Assembly: GCF_003034845.1 (NCBI RefSeq)
Contig: NZ_PZKC01000011.1
Span: forward strand, 1 to 64,000
Direction of reading: 5' to 3'
Source of the DNA: Pseudothauera lacus
GTDB lineage: Bacteria; Pseudomonadota; Gammaproteobacteria; Burkholderiales; Rhodocyclaceae
Length of the DNA: 64,000 bases
In this document: in pieces, positions 1-8,643 of the stretch
How the letters are laid out: every line of letters begins with the position of its first letter
Position numbering within the stretch: position 1 is the first letter of the stretch
Notes under the pieces: model-generated
Told to the model about the DNA's origin: nothing
The model's database searches: none
The model's input: the letters and a program-made list of their open reading frames with translations, nothing else
Program-made: the position numbers and the translations under genes

Positions 1-306
1 ACCTAGAAACCTCAGTTGGACGTGTTCGAGTGTGCGTCTGGCGAGCCGTCTGGCAAGGCGCGACGACGCGGCATGGTCTTCCACGGCCGGATTTGCACAT
101 CCGACCGGCTCCGGCGGCGCGGCGCATGCGCCGCGAAACCCCGCCTCCGCCCCTGCAAGGAGGAGCAACGCAGCCAGACGGCTCGCCAGGCGTGCAATCG
201 GACACGTAGCGGACTCACCCGCCGGGTGACCGTCGTCGTCAGCACACATTCCAGTCCCTGTATGGCATTCAAGGTCATTTTGAGCGATCAACTGCGGTTT
301 CTAGGT
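1..306. repeat. Intergenic element bounded by 17-bp inverted repeats
   Basis: The first 17 bases (acctagaaacctcagtt) are the reverse complement of bases 290-306 with one mismatch. The roughly 306 bases between have no convincing gene: the reading frames on both strands are arginine-rich and look like GC-rich shadows. The arrangement resembles a non-autonomous, MITE-like element or an intergenic repeat. The left end coincides with the window start, so the true boundary may lie outside. No target-site duplication can be checked. Confidence 0.5.
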
Positions 307-371
307 TGAACCCGTTCGGCCCCATATTATGCCTTGGCGGGGCCGTCCCGCCGGCCTCTCCGGTCTGTCCC

Positions 372-1121
372 ATGAAGCTGCGCATCTGTACCTACAACAT
401 CCACAAAGGCTTCTCGCAGTTCAACCGCCGCATGGTGGTGCATGAATTGCGCGAACGTTTGCGCAGCCTCGACGTCGATCTGGTTTTCCTGCAGGAGGTG
501 CAGGGCCTGCACCTCGGGCATGCCGCCCGCCACGGCAACTGGCCGGCACACCCGCAACACGAATTTCTCGCCGAGGACACCTGGCAGCAGACCGCCTATG
601 GCGGCAATGCGGTGTATGACCATGGCCACCACGGCAATGCCATCCTCAGCCGCCACCTCATCCTGAGCACCGACAATCAGGACGTCTCCGACCACCGCTT
701 CGAGCGCCGCGGGCTCTTGCACTGTACCGTCGAGGTGCCCGGTGTCGGTGCCGCCGTGCATTGCGTGTGCGTGCATCTGGGCCTGATGGCGGGGAGCCGG
801 CGGCGGCAGATGGAGGCCCTCGCCGGGCGCATGGAGCAGCTCGCCGCCGATGGCGCACCGCTCATCATCGCTGGCGATTTCAATGACTGGCGCAACCATG
901 CCGACGATCTGCTGGTGCGCCGGCTCGGCCTCACCGAGGCTTTCGGCGCCGGACGCGGTCGTCCGGCGCGCAGCTTCCCCAGTCACCTGCCGGTGTTCCG
1001 CCTCGACCGCATCTACGTGCGCGGCTTCGCCGTGCGCCACGCGCAGGTCCATTTCGGCGGGCCATGGGCGCAATTGTCCGACCACGCCGCGCTCACTGCC
1101 GAGCTGGAGGTGCCGGTGTGA
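372..1121 (+). CDS. Endonuclease/exonuclease/phosphatase family protein (YbhP-like)
   Basis: The 249-residue product has the EEP-fold metal-dependent phosphodiesterase pattern: N-terminal CTYNIHKG, then FLQEVQG with the metal-binding Glu, HLGL in the middle, GDFNDW, and a C-terminal SDHAAL with the catalytic Asp-His. The ATG at 372 puts the YNIHKG motif at the usual distance from the N-terminus; a longer in-frame start at 306 adds only low-complexity residues. It overlaps the next gene, a ClsB-type cardiolipin synthase, by four bases. The same pairing is known in E. coli (ybhP next to clsB). The substrate is not evident; a membrane-lipid role is inferred from the partner. Confidence 0.85.
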   Translation: MKLRICTYNIHKGFSQFNRRMVVHELRERLRSLDVDLVFLQEVQGLHLGHAARHGNWPAHPQHEFLAEDTWQQTAYGGNAVYDHGHHGNAILSRHLILSTDNQDVSDHRFERRGLLHCTVEVPGVGAAVHCVCVHLGLMAGSRRRQMEALAGRMEQLAADGAPLIIAGDFNDWRNHADDLLVRRLGLTEAFGAGRGRPARSFPSHLPVFRLDRIYVRGFAVRHAQVHFGGPWAQLSDHAALTAELEVPV

Positions 1122-2275
1122 GCGCGTTTGTCGCCGGCAACGCGGTGGCGCTGCTGGAAAACGGGCAGGCCTACTTCCCTGCCCTGCTGGAGGAGATCGA
1201 CGCCGCTGCGCGGGAGATCTTCCTGGAAACCTACATCTTCGAGGACGATGCCACCGGCGCCCAGATCGCCGCCGCGCTGGGGCGTGCGGCCTTGCGCGGG
1301 GTGCGCGTCAATGTGCTGGTCGATGGCTTCGGCGGGCGCAGCTTCGTGCGCGGGCTGATGCCGCGCCTGCTCGCCGACGGCGTGCGGGTGCTGATCTACC
1401 GCCGCGAACTGAAGGCCCTCTCGCTGCGCCGCCACCGTCTGCGCCGCCTGCACCGCAAGCTGGTGGTGGTGGATGCGCGGGTGGCCTTCGTCGGCGGCAT
1501 CAACATCATTGACGACTACGACCGCGGGGCCCCGGCGCATCCGCGCTTCGACTATGCCCTGCGCGTCGAGGGGCCGGTGCTCACCCACATCCTTGCCGCG
1601 ATGCACCGGCTGTGGCGGCTGGTGTCATGGGCGAGCTTCCGCCACCGCAGCGACGAGGCCCTGCTCGCACGTGTCGCCGAGCGCCCGGCGGGGCATCTGC
1701 GCGCGGCCTTCGTGATCCGCGACAACCTGCGTCATCGCCGTGACATCGAGGATGCCTATCTGGATGCCATCGCCGGCGCGCGCCATGAAGTGGTGATCGC
1801 CTGCGCCTACTTCTTCCCCGGGCGGCGTTTCCGTCAGGCGCTGGTGGACGCCAGCCGGCGCGGCGTGAAGGTGGTCCTGCTGCTGCAGGGGCTGGTTGAC
1901 CATCCGGTGCTGGCTGCTGCCAGCCGGGCGCTGTACCCACACCTGCTTGCTGCCGGCATCCGTCTGCACGAATACCACCGCAGCTACCTGCACGCCAAGG
2001 TGGCGGTGGTCGACGGGCGGTGGGCGACGGTGGGTTCGAGCAATATCGACCCCTTCAGCCTGCTGCTCGCCCGTGAGGCCAATCTGGTGGTCGATGACGC
2101 GGGCTTTGCCGCGCGCCTGCGTGCCAGCCTGGGTGAGGCGATGGCCGCCGGCGCCACCGAACTGAGCCCGCCGGCGTGGCGCCGGCAGCGCCTCGGACGG
2201 CGCCTGTGGAGCTGGCTGGCCTACCAGTTCGTGCGTCTGGCCATCGGCGTCGCCGGTTACGGCCGCAAGCACTGA
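1118..2275 (+). CDS. clsB: Cardiolipin synthase B (phospholipase D superfamily)
   Basis: The protein of about 385 residues carries two HKD motifs typical of phospholipase D-type synthases: HRKLVVVD followed by GGIN in the first half, and HAKVAVVD followed by GSSNID in the second. ClsB enzymes make cardiolipin by phosphatidyl transfer at the inner membrane. There is no N-terminal membrane pair as in ClsA, and the length fits ClsB. The start is taken as the GTG at 1118, which overlaps the upstream stop as GTGA and implies translational coupling with the YbhP-like gene. A longer in-frame ATG at 1064 lies inside the upstream gene and adds residues unlike the family. Confidence 0.9.
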   Translation: MSAFVAGNAVALLENGQAYFPALLEEIDAAAREIFLETYIFEDDATGAQIAAALGRAALRGVRVNVLVDGFGGRSFVRGLMPRLLADGVRVLIYRRELKALSLRRHRLRRLHRKLVVVDARVAFVGGINIIDDYDRGAPAHPRFDYALRVEGPVLTHILAAMHRLWRLVSWASFRHRSDEALLARVAERPAGHLRAAFVIRDNLRHRRDIEDAYLDAIAGARHEVVIACAYFFPGRRFRQALVDASRRGVKVVLLLQGLVDHPVLAAASRALYPHLLAAGIRLHEYHRSYLHAKVAVVDGRWATVGSSNIDPFSLLLAREANLVVDDAGFAARLRASLGEAMAAGATELSPPAWRRQRLGRRLWSWLAYQFVRLAIGVAGYGRKH

Positions 2276-2377
2276 GCAACCCGTATTCCTCGCGCCATCC
2301 CCGCGGCGGGTGTCGGTGCCCCCACCGCGGCGCGCCGTACCTCCTCACCCCGCCTTGCTGCAGTGCCAGCGGCGTCT
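2276..2377. repeat. Diverged copy of a dispersed intergenic repeat (copy R1)
   Basis: The gap between the convergent clsB and CoA-binding genes contains a sequence that aligns along about 100 bases with the reverse complement of 23060-23195. Shared blocks include cgccgtac followed by cctcac, and a cat-ccc core. Identity is clearly below that of a recent copy. The region runs to the stop of the minus-strand gene and may supply its terminator. No open reading frame of interest lies in it. Confidence 0.4.
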
Positions 2378-2854
2378 TCAGCGCCGGCCGGGCAGCGGCG
2401 GACGTTTGGCGGAGATCACCCCGGTGTTGACTCCCGCCCAGTTGAGGCCGCCGAACAGGCGCGCGTGCTCGATCTTCACGCAGCGGTCCACCACCACCTG
2501 CAGGCCGCCGGCTTCGGCGCGGCGCACCGCCTCCTCGTTGATCACCCCCAGTTGCAGCCACAGGCTGCGGGCGCCGATGGCGAGGGCATCGTCGACCAGC
2601 GGCAGCACGTCCTCGGGTTTGCGGAATACGTCGACCATGTCCACCGCCACCGGGATGTCGCGCAGGGTCGGATAGCAGCGCTGCCCCAGTACCTCGTCGT
2701 AGGCCGGGTTGACCGGGAGGATGGTGTAGCCGTGTTCGAGCATGTATTTGGCTGCGAAGTGGCTGGGGCGGTTCCAGTTTGCCGAGAGACCGACCACCGC
2801 GATGCTGCGGGTGTCGAGGAGGAGCCGGCGCAGGCCGTCGATGTCGTCGATCAT
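2378..2854 (-). CDS. CoA-binding domain protein (YccU-like)
   Basis: The product is 158 residues, a stand-alone CoA-binding Rossmann domain. The N-terminal half has SIAVVGLSANWNRPSH and ILPVNP, and later IGARSLWLQLGV and a conserved Cys in VVDRCVKIEH, all typical of the YccU/CoA_binding_2 group. These small proteins are thought to bind CoA or a related nucleotide; no reaction is established. The start ATG at 2854 overlaps the stop of gluQ as ATGA, so the two are probably co-translated. Confidence 0.85.
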   Translation of the reverse strand: MIDDIDGLRRLLLDTRSIAVVGLSANWNRPSHFAAKYMLEHGYTILPVNPAYDEVLGQRCYPTLRDIPVAVDMVDVFRKPEDVLPLVDDALAIGARSLWLQLGVINEEAVRRAEAGGLQVVVDRCVKIEHARLFGGLNWAGVNTGVISAKRPPLPGRR

Positions 2855-3783
2855 GAGGTGCTTCCTGGGTCGGGGAGGATGTCGCGGGCGGGCTGCTGAC
2901 GCACGCGCGGGACGGCTGCCAGGGTCCAGTGCGCGCGCGCCCACTGCCAGACTTCGTCGAGTGTGGCGTGGGCCAGCGCCGTGGGTGGATTCTGGCCGAG
3001 AAAGCGCAGCGCCGCCACCAGTGCTGCCGCTGCCGGCAGAGTGTCCACGGCGGTGGCGAGGGTCTGCTTGGAGAGCTTCTCGCCGGCCGCATTGGTGGCC
3101 ACCGGGAGGTGGGCGTAGCGCGGGCGGGGGAGGCCGAGCAGATCCTGCAGGTAGCACTGGCGGGCGCTGGAGTCGAGCAGGTCGGCGCCACGCACGACGT
3201 CGGTGACGCCGCTGTCGGCATCGTCGACGACCACCGCGAGCTGGTAGGCGTAGAGACCGTCGGCGCGGCGGACGATGAAGTCGCCGACCTCGCCTTCGAG
3301 ATCCTCGTGCTGCGGGCCTTGCACGGCATCGACGAAGTCCACCGCGCCGCGCACGCGCACCCGCCATGCCCGCGCGCTGCGGCCCGCGGCGAGGCCGTTG
3401 CGGCAGGTGCCCGGATAGACCCGCGAGCCATCGCGCGCCAGCGCCGAATCAGCCAGTTCGCGGCGGCTGCAGGCGCACGGGAAGAGGGCGCCGAGCGCGT
3501 CCAGGCGGGCGAGCGCGGCATCGTAGGCAGCGTGGCGGTGGCTCTGCCACAGCACTTCGCCATCCCATTCGAAGCCGAAGCGTTCCAGGGTGCGCAGGAT
3601 GGCCGCGGCCGCGCCGGGGACGCAGCGCGGCGCGTCCACATCCTCGATGCGCAGCAACCAGCGCCCGCCGTGCCCGCGTGCCTCAAGGAAGCTGCCGGCG
3701 GCAGCGATCAGCGAGCCGAAGTGCAGGGGGCCGGTTGGCGAGGGGGCGAAGCGGCCAACGTAGGCCGGAGGGGCGTGGGTCAT
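2851..3783 (-). CDS. gluQ: Glutamyl-Q tRNA(Asp) synthetase
   Basis: The 310-residue protein is a truncated glutamyl-tRNA synthetase: it has the catalytic domain but no anticodon-binding domain. Visible motifs are GRFAPSPTGPLHFGSL (HIGH region), a zinc site formed by CACSR with Y-P-G-T-C downstream, and KLSKQ (KMSKS equivalent). GluQ charges glutamate onto queuosine at position 34 of tRNA-Asp rather than onto tRNA-Glu. The length (about 300) and the missing C-terminal domain separate it from GltX. It is followed with a 4-base overlap by a CoA-binding protein gene. Confidence 0.92.
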   Translation of the reverse strand: MTHAPPAYVGRFAPSPTGPLHFGSLIAAAGSFLEARGHGGRWLLRIEDVDAPRCVPGAAAAILRTLERFGFEWDGEVLWQSHRHAAYDAALARLDALGALFPCACSRRELADSALARDGSRVYPGTCRNGLAAGRSARAWRVRVRGAVDFVDAVQGPQHEDLEGEVGDFIVRRADGLYAYQLAVVVDDADSGVTDVVRGADLLDSSARQCYLQDLLGLPRPRYAHLPVATNAAGEKLSKQTLATAVDTLPAAAALVAALRFLGQNPPTALAHATLDEVWQWARAHWTLAAVPRVRQQPARDILPDPGSTS

Positions 3784-3888
3784 GGTTCTCGGGTGGGCGC
3801 GTGGCGCCGGGCGATCTTACCATTGCCGCAGGGCGCGCCCGGCAGGGCTATACTGCGGCGCACACCTTGTCCCGCTACACACCCGCCC

Positions 3889-4755
3889 ATGAGCCGATAC
3901 GAAGCCCTGCAGCGCATTGCCACGCAAGTGGCGGAGGGGGAGCTGAGCTTTCCGACCAGCGTCGCGGTGGCGATGAAGATCCGCAACGCGCTGGAGGACC
4001 CGGAGTGTCACATCGATACCGCGGTGCGCCTCGTGCAGGCCGAGCCGCTGCTCAGTGCGCGGGTGGTGGCGATGGCCAATTCGGTGGCCTACAACCGCAG
4101 CGGACGTGAGATCGGCGACGTGCGTACGGCGGTCACCCGCATCGGCTTTGCCACCCTGCGCAGTCTGGCGATGGCCCTGGTGGCGCGGCAGATGGCCGGC
4201 GCGCCGGCCTCGGCGGTGCAGCAGCGCATAGCCGCGCAGTTGTGGGCGCACACCGCCCATGTCGCCGCACTGGCGCGGGTGCTGGCGCGGCGGGTGAGCG
4301 GCCAGGATGCCGAGACGGCGCTGTTCGCCGGACTGGTGCACGAGGTCGGCAGCTTCTACCTGCTGTCGCGCAGTGGCGAGTATCCGGAACTGCTGCACGC
4401 CGAAACGGTGGCGCAAAGCATCGTGCCGGAGGGCGACGATCCTTTCGACGAGCCCGCCAGCGTCATCGAGCACGCCCTCACCCTCGCCGTACTGCGCCGC
4501 CTCGGAGTGCCCGAGGGTGTCGTGCACGCGGTGCAGGGGCTGGCTGCGGGCTATCTTGCCATGCCCCCGCGCAGCCTTGCCGATACCCTGCTGCTGGCCA
4601 CGCAGTTGTGCCCGCTGCCGTCGCCGCTGCACCCCGCCGAAGCGCGCGCGGCTGATGGGGCGCTGGAGTTGCTGGTCGGCGCGGACACGCTTACTGCGAT
4701 CCTTGACGAGAGCGCTGCCGAGGTCGCCTCGCTGACGCAGGCCCTGTCATTCTGA
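3889..4755 (+). CDS. HDOD domain protein (first of two in the window)
   Basis: This is a 288-residue single-domain HDOD protein, a catalytically inactive relative of HD phosphohydrolases often involved in bacterial signalling. Diagnostic segments are LSFPTSVAVAMKIRNAL, the RLVQAEPLLSARVVAMANS helix, and LFAGLVHEVGSFYLL. The canonical HD pair appears here as HE, consistent with loss of metal-dependent hydrolysis. It diverges from gluQ with about 105 bp between. The ATG at 3889 was chosen because it begins the domain; an upstream reading-frame extension is antisense to gluQ. A paralogue of similar length lies at 57645-58499. Confidence 0.85.
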   Translation: MSRYEALQRIATQVAEGELSFPTSVAVAMKIRNALEDPECHIDTAVRLVQAEPLLSARVVAMANSVAYNRSGREIGDVRTAVTRIGFATLRSLAMALVARQMAGAPASAVQQRIAAQLWAHTAHVAALARVLARRVSGQDAETALFAGLVHEVGSFYLLSRSGEYPELLHAETVAQSIVPEGDDPFDEPASVIEHALTLAVLRRLGVPEGVVHAVQGLAAGYLAMPPRSLADTLLLATQLCPLPSPLHPAEARAADGALELLVGADTLTAILDESAAEVASLTQALSF

Positions 4756-4764
4756 GCTGCTGGC

Positions 4765-4885
4765 CGGCGTTTCTGCGGGTGCTGATGCGCTCGTCGCCGC
4801 TCACTCCGTGCTATCCGCCACGGCGGCGCCTCGACCCCTCGCAACGTGCCGGGGTGAGAAATGCGGGCTAAAATGCCGGAGTCCA
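4765..4885. repeat. Dispersed intergenic repeat (copy R2)
   Basis: The gap after the HDOD gene contains the core ggtgagaaatgcgggct near 4855-4871, also present at about 23176-23193. The flanks are GC-rich and partly palindromic (gccacggcggcg). It ends just before a short AT-richer stretch at 4893-4925 that may hold the promoter of the pcm-rhodanese-tolC operon. Confidence 0.4.
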
Positions 4886-4941
4886 CCCGGGCGCCAGAAA
4901 TAATAAGCATGTGCTAATATTCCTCCACGGGAGCCTCCTCA

Positions 4942-5595
4942 ATGAACTTCGAAAAAGCGCGCTTCAACATGGTTGAACAACAGGTCCGCCCCTGGGAGGT
5001 GCTGGACCAGGATGTGCTCGACCTGCTGATGACCGTACGGCGCGAGGAGTTCGTGCCCGCGGCCTACCGCAATCTGGCCTTCGCCGACGTCGAGATCCCG
5101 CTGCCCTGCGGCCAGGTGATGCTCAAGCCGGTCATCGAAGGCAAGATCCTGCAGGCCCTGCAGGTGCGCCATTCCGATTCGGTGCTCGAAGTGGGCGCCG
5201 GTTCCGGCTATTTCGCCGCCCTGCTGGCGGCGCGTGCCGAGTGGGTGCGCAGCGTCGACATCGAACCCGAACTGGTGCGCCTGGCCCATGACAACCTCGA
5301 ACGCTACGGCGTCGACAACGTCATCGTCGAAGAGGGCGACGCCGCGCAGGGCTGGCCGGAACGCGCACCCTACGATGTCATCGTGGTGTCGGGCGGCTTG
5401 CCGCAACTGCCGCGCGCGCTGCTCGACCAGCTGCGCCCCGGCGGCCGTCTGTTCGCCTTCATCGGCGAGGCGCCGGTGATGAAGGGCCGGCTGGTGACCT
5501 GTGTCGAGGAGGGGCGCTTCCACAGCGAAGACATCTTCGAATCCCTGGTGCCGACGCTGCGCAACGCACCGCGTCATGATGCCTTCCGTTTCTGA
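4942..5595 (+). CDS. Protein-L-isoaspartate O-methyltransferase family protein
   Basis: The 217-residue product is a class I SAM-dependent methyltransferase of the PCMT family. Motif I reads VLEVGAGSGYFAALLA, and the N-terminal NMVEQQVRPW and the later RPGGRLFAF segments are typical of the proteobacterial subgroup encoded beside tolC. Canonical Pcm repairs isoaspartyl residues; this subgroup may differ in substrate, so the symbol is left open. It is followed within 10-20 bp by a rhodanese gene and then a TolC-type gene, an arrangement suggesting one operon. The start is preceded by a purine-rich ggagcc sequence. Confidence 0.85.
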   Translation: MNFEKARFNMVEQQVRPWEVLDQDVLDLLMTVRREEFVPAAYRNLAFADVEIPLPCGQVMLKPVIEGKILQALQVRHSDSVLEVGAGSGYFAALLAARAEWVRSVDIEPELVRLAHDNLERYGVDNVIVEEGDAAQGWPERAPYDVIVVSGGLPQLPRALLDQLRPGGRLFAFIGEAPVMKGRLVTCVEEGRFHSEDIFESLVPTLRNAPRHDAFRF

Positions 5596-5604
5596 GTCGA
5601 ATCG

Positions 5605-5928
5605 ATGCGCCAGATTGCGCCCGCACAACTCGCTGCCCGGCTGGCCTCGTCCGATGCCGAGGCGCCGCTGCTGCTCGATGTCCGCGAACCGTGGGAGTTT
5701 TCCCACTGCCACATCGATGGTTCGCTGCTGATGCCGATGGCCAGCGTGCCTGCCCGCCTCACCGAGCTCGATCCGCAACGCGAGACCGTGGTGATCTGCC
5801 ACCATGGCGGGCGCAGCGCGCACGTGTGCATGTTCCTCGAACGCCAGGGCTTCTCGGCTGTCATCAATCTGGCCGGTGGCGTGGCGGGCTGGGCCCGCGA
5901 CGTCGATCCGGCGATGCCGCAGTACTGA
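5605..5928 (+). CDS. Single-domain rhodanese-like sulfurtransferase
   Basis: The 107-residue product is one rhodanese domain. It has LLLDVREPWEFSHCHI and a persulfide-type active loop CHHGGRS containing the catalytic Cys, then NLAGGVAGW. No signal peptide is visible, so it should be cytoplasmic. GlpE/PspE-sized single-domain proteins transfer sulfane sulfur, but the acceptor cannot be told from sequence. It sits between the PCMT-like gene and the TolC gene with very short gaps. Confidence 0.88.
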   Translation: MRQIAPAQLAARLASSDAEAPLLLDVREPWEFSHCHIDGSLLMPMASVPARLTELDPQRETVVICHHGGRSAHVCMFLERQGFSAVINLAGGVAGWARDVDPAMPQY

Positions 5929-5947
5929 CTTCCATCCTGGAGCCCCG

Positions 5948-7288
5948 ATGAAGCGCCGTACCCCCCTCCTTGCCCTGCTCCTCGCCCTTGGCGGCCTCTC
6001 CGCACCGGCGTGGTCGGCTGATCTGCTCAGCGTCTATCGCCAGGCCCAGGCGCGCGATGCCGGCTTCGCCGCGGCGCAGGCGCAGCGTGAGGCCGGGCAG
6101 GAAAAGGTGGTGCAGGGCCGTGCCGGGCTGCTGCCCAACCTCGGCCTGAGCGCCCACAGTACCTGGAACGAGGTGGATGTGCGCTACCCCGGTGCCGGTG
6201 TGCGCGCCGAACGCGAGTACAACACCAACGGCTACTCCTTGCAGCTCACCCAGCCGCTGTTCCGCTGGCAGAACTGGGTGCAGTACCGGCAGGGCGAGCT
6301 GCAGAGCGCGCTCGCCGAGGTGCAGTTCGCCAATGCCCGTCAGGATCTCATCCTGCGGGTTGCCGAAGCCTATTTCAACGTTCTCAATGCCCAGGATGCG
6401 CTCGCCGCGGTGGGGCAACTGCGCAGTGCCGCCGCCGAGCAACTCGAGATTGCCAAGGTCAGCTTCGAGGTTGGCACGGTTACCGTGACCGACGTGCACG
6501 AGGCCCAGTCGCGCTTCGATCTTGCCGTGGCGCAGGAAATCGCCGCGCAGAGCGAGCTCGACGTCCGCCGCCACGCCCTCGCGCAGATCATCGGCGAAGC
6601 CCCCGCGGCGCTGGCGCCGCTGCGCAGCGGCGTCGAGCTCGGCGGGCCGCAGCCGGCCGAGGTGGACGCCTGGGTGAGTGCTGCGGAGGCGTCGAGCTTC
6701 GGCGTCCAGTCCCAGCACATCGCCCGCGAGATCGCTGCCCGCGAGGTCGAGCGCAACCGCGCCGGGCATTATCCGACCGTCGATCTGGTGGCCACCCATG
6801 GCCGCACCAACAGCGGCTTCGCCCAGGGCTTCAATGGCGGCAGCCGCACCGACAACTCCACCATCGGCGTGCAGCTCAACCTGCCACTGTTTGCCGGCGG
6901 CGGCGTGTCCTCGCGCGAGCGCGAGGCTGCGGCGCTGAAGCTGAAGGCCGATGCCGACGTCGATGGCGCGCGCCGTGCCGCGGCGCTCGCCGCCCGTCAG
7001 GCCTTCGTCGGAGTGAGCAGCGGGCTTGCCCAGGTCAAGGCCCTGGAGGCCGCACAGGTCTCCTCGCTGTCGGCGCTGGAGGCCAACCGGCTGGGTTATG
7101 AGGTGGGTGTGCGCATCAACATCGACGTCCTCAACGCGCAAAGCCAGCTTGCCGACACCCGCCAGCGTCTCGCCCGGGCGCGCTACGACACCCTGCTCGC
7201 GCAGCTGCGTCTGAAAGCTGCCGCGGGCACCCTCGACGACGGCGACATCGAAGCCCTCAACGCCCTGCTCGACGCCACGCCGCGCTGA
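5948..7288 (+). CDS. tolC: TolC family outer membrane efflux protein
   Basis: The product is 446 residues, usual for TolC. It starts with a signal peptide (MKRRTPLLALLLALGG, predicted cleavage after PAWS) followed by ADLLSVYRQAQARD, characteristic of the mature TolC N-terminus. Two similar halves follow, with LQLTQPLFRWQNW in the first and VQLNLPLFAGGGVSSR in the second, matching the duplicated outer-membrane beta strands. TolC forms the trimeric exit duct for tripartite efflux pumps and type I secretion. Pump partners are not in this window. The start ATG at 5948 follows the rhodanese gene by 19 bp. Confidence 0.92.
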   Translation: MKRRTPLLALLLALGGLSAPAWSADLLSVYRQAQARDAGFAAAQAQREAGQEKVVQGRAGLLPNLGLSAHSTWNEVDVRYPGAGVRAEREYNTNGYSLQLTQPLFRWQNWVQYRQGELQSALAEVQFANARQDLILRVAEAYFNVLNAQDALAAVGQLRSAAAEQLEIAKVSFEVGTVTVTDVHEAQSRFDLAVAQEIAAQSELDVRRHALAQIIGEAPAALAPLRSGVELGGPQPAEVDAWVSAAEASSFGVQSQHIAREIAAREVERNRAGHYPTVDLVATHGRTNSGFAQGFNGGSRTDNSTIGVQLNLPLFAGGGVSSREREAAALKLKADADVDGARRAAALAARQAFVGVSSGLAQVKALEAAQVSSLSALEANRLGYEVGVRINIDVLNAQSQLADTRQRLARARYDTLLAQLRLKAAAGTLDDGDIEALNALLDATPR

Positions 7289-7294
7289 ATCCGC

Positions 7295-8563
7295 TCAAGC
7301 CCGCCCGTCGAGCACGTTCTCGATGAGCGCCAGCGTCCGCGCGCTGGCGCCGCGGTGCTGGCTGGCGAAGGCGCGCCCGGCATTGCCCATGGCTTCGCGC
7401 CTGGCAGGGTCGGCAAGGAGGGCGAGGGCGGCGGCCATGCCGCTGTCGACATCCGCGGCGCGCAGCGCCGCACCGGCGTCCACGGCCTGCTCGGCGACGA
7501 GTTCGAAATTGAAGGTGTGCGGCCCGAGGATTACCGGCGTGCCGACGGCGCAGGCCTCGATCAGGTTCTGGCCGCCGAAGGGCAGCCAGCTGCCGCCGAT
7601 CAGTGCCACCCCGGCGGCGCCATAGTAGGCGAACATCTCACCCATCGAATCGCCCAGCCACACCCGCGTCCGCGGATCGACCGCGGCGGCCGCGGAGCGT
7701 CGCTGCAGGGCGAGGCCGCGTGCCGCGGCAAGTGCGGCAACGTCGTCGAAGCGCTGCGGATGGCGCGGCACGAGGGCGAGCAGGCAATCCGCCGGAGCGA
7801 GGCGGGCAAAGGCGTCGAGGATGAGGGCTTCCTCGCCTTCGCGGGTACTGGCGGCGAGCAGCACGGCGCGGTCGCCGCAGTGCTGACGGAAGGTCGCCGC
7901 CAGTGCGGTGGCGGCGGCGGGGGGGGTGATGTCGAACTTGATGTTGCCGGTCAGATGCACCGCCGGGGCGCCGAGGGCCTGCAGGCGTCCGGCGTCGGCG
8001 GCGGTCTGCGCGGCGACGGCGCTGAGATGGCCGAGGGTGGCGGCGCTGAGCGCCGGCCAGCGCGCGTAGCGGCGCGCCGAGCGTGCCGACAGGCGGGCGT
8101 TGGCGAGGATCACCGGGACGCCTTCACGGCTGCAGGCGGCGAGCAGGTTGGGCCACAGCTCGGTTTCCATGATCACCCCCAGGCGGGGGCGGAAGTGGCG
8201 CAGGAAGCGCGTCGCCAGGATGCCGAGGTCGTAGGGCAGGTAGGCGGCCCGGACGCGCGCTTCATTGGCGAACAGCGCCGCGCCGGTGGCGCGCCCGGTG
8301 GGTGTCATGTGGGTGAGGAGGATGTGGTCCGCCGGCCAGCGCTCCAGCAGCGCGCGCACCAGCGCTTCGGCGGCGCGGGTTTCGCCCACCGAGACGGCGT
8401 GCACCCAGATCAACCGTCCTGAAACCTTGCCCGGGTAACGTGCGAAGCGCTCGCCGAGATGGCCGAGGTAGTCCGGCTGGCGACGCGCGCGCCACAGCAG
8501 GCGCAGCAGCACCAGCGGCAGGGCGAGTACCCACAGCAGGGAATAGGGCAGGCGGAGAAGCAT
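7295..8563 (-). CDS. waaA: 3-deoxy-D-manno-octulosonic acid transferase (Kdo transferase)
   Basis: About 422 residues of a GT30 enzyme that adds Kdo to lipid A precursor at the inner membrane. Landmarks are an N-terminal membrane anchor (MLLRLPYSLLWVLALPLVLL), IWVHAVSVGETRAA, ETELWPNLL, and GGQNLIEACAVGTPVI in the C-terminal nucleotide-sugar domain. The reading frame is open to an ATG at 8623; I prefer the ATG at 8563 because family members begin with the anchor helix. It is convergent with tolC (6 bp apart) and divergent from apaH. Confidence 0.92.
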   Translation of the reverse strand: MLLRLPYSLLWVLALPLVLLRLLWRARRQPDYLGHLGERFARYPGKVSGRLIWVHAVSVGETRAAEALVRALLERWPADHILLTHMTPTGRATGAALFANEARVRAAYLPYDLGILATRFLRHFRPRLGVIMETELWPNLLAACSREGVPVILANARLSARSARRYARWPALSAATLGHLSAVAAQTAADAGRLQALGAPAVHLTGNIKFDITPPAAATALAATFRQHCGDRAVLLAASTREGEEALILDAFARLAPADCLLALVPRHPQRFDDVAALAAARGLALQRRSAAAAVDPRTRVWLGDSMGEMFAYYGAAGVALIGGSWLPFGGQNLIEACAVGTPVILGPHTFNFELVAEQAVDAGAALRAADVDSGMAAALALLADPARREAMGNAGRAFASQHRGASARTLALIENVLDGRA

Positions 8564-8643
8564 CGTCGGGGCAATCGTGAGGAGGTGTCGCATGCGCCCC
8601 ATGTAGCGGCACAAGGCCGCCATTCTGGGTAAAAATACCGCCC

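Noticed and set aside
16-309. A 97-codon plus-strand frame in the edge element
   Set aside because: It is arginine-rich, has no ribosome-binding site and lies inside the inverted-repeat element.
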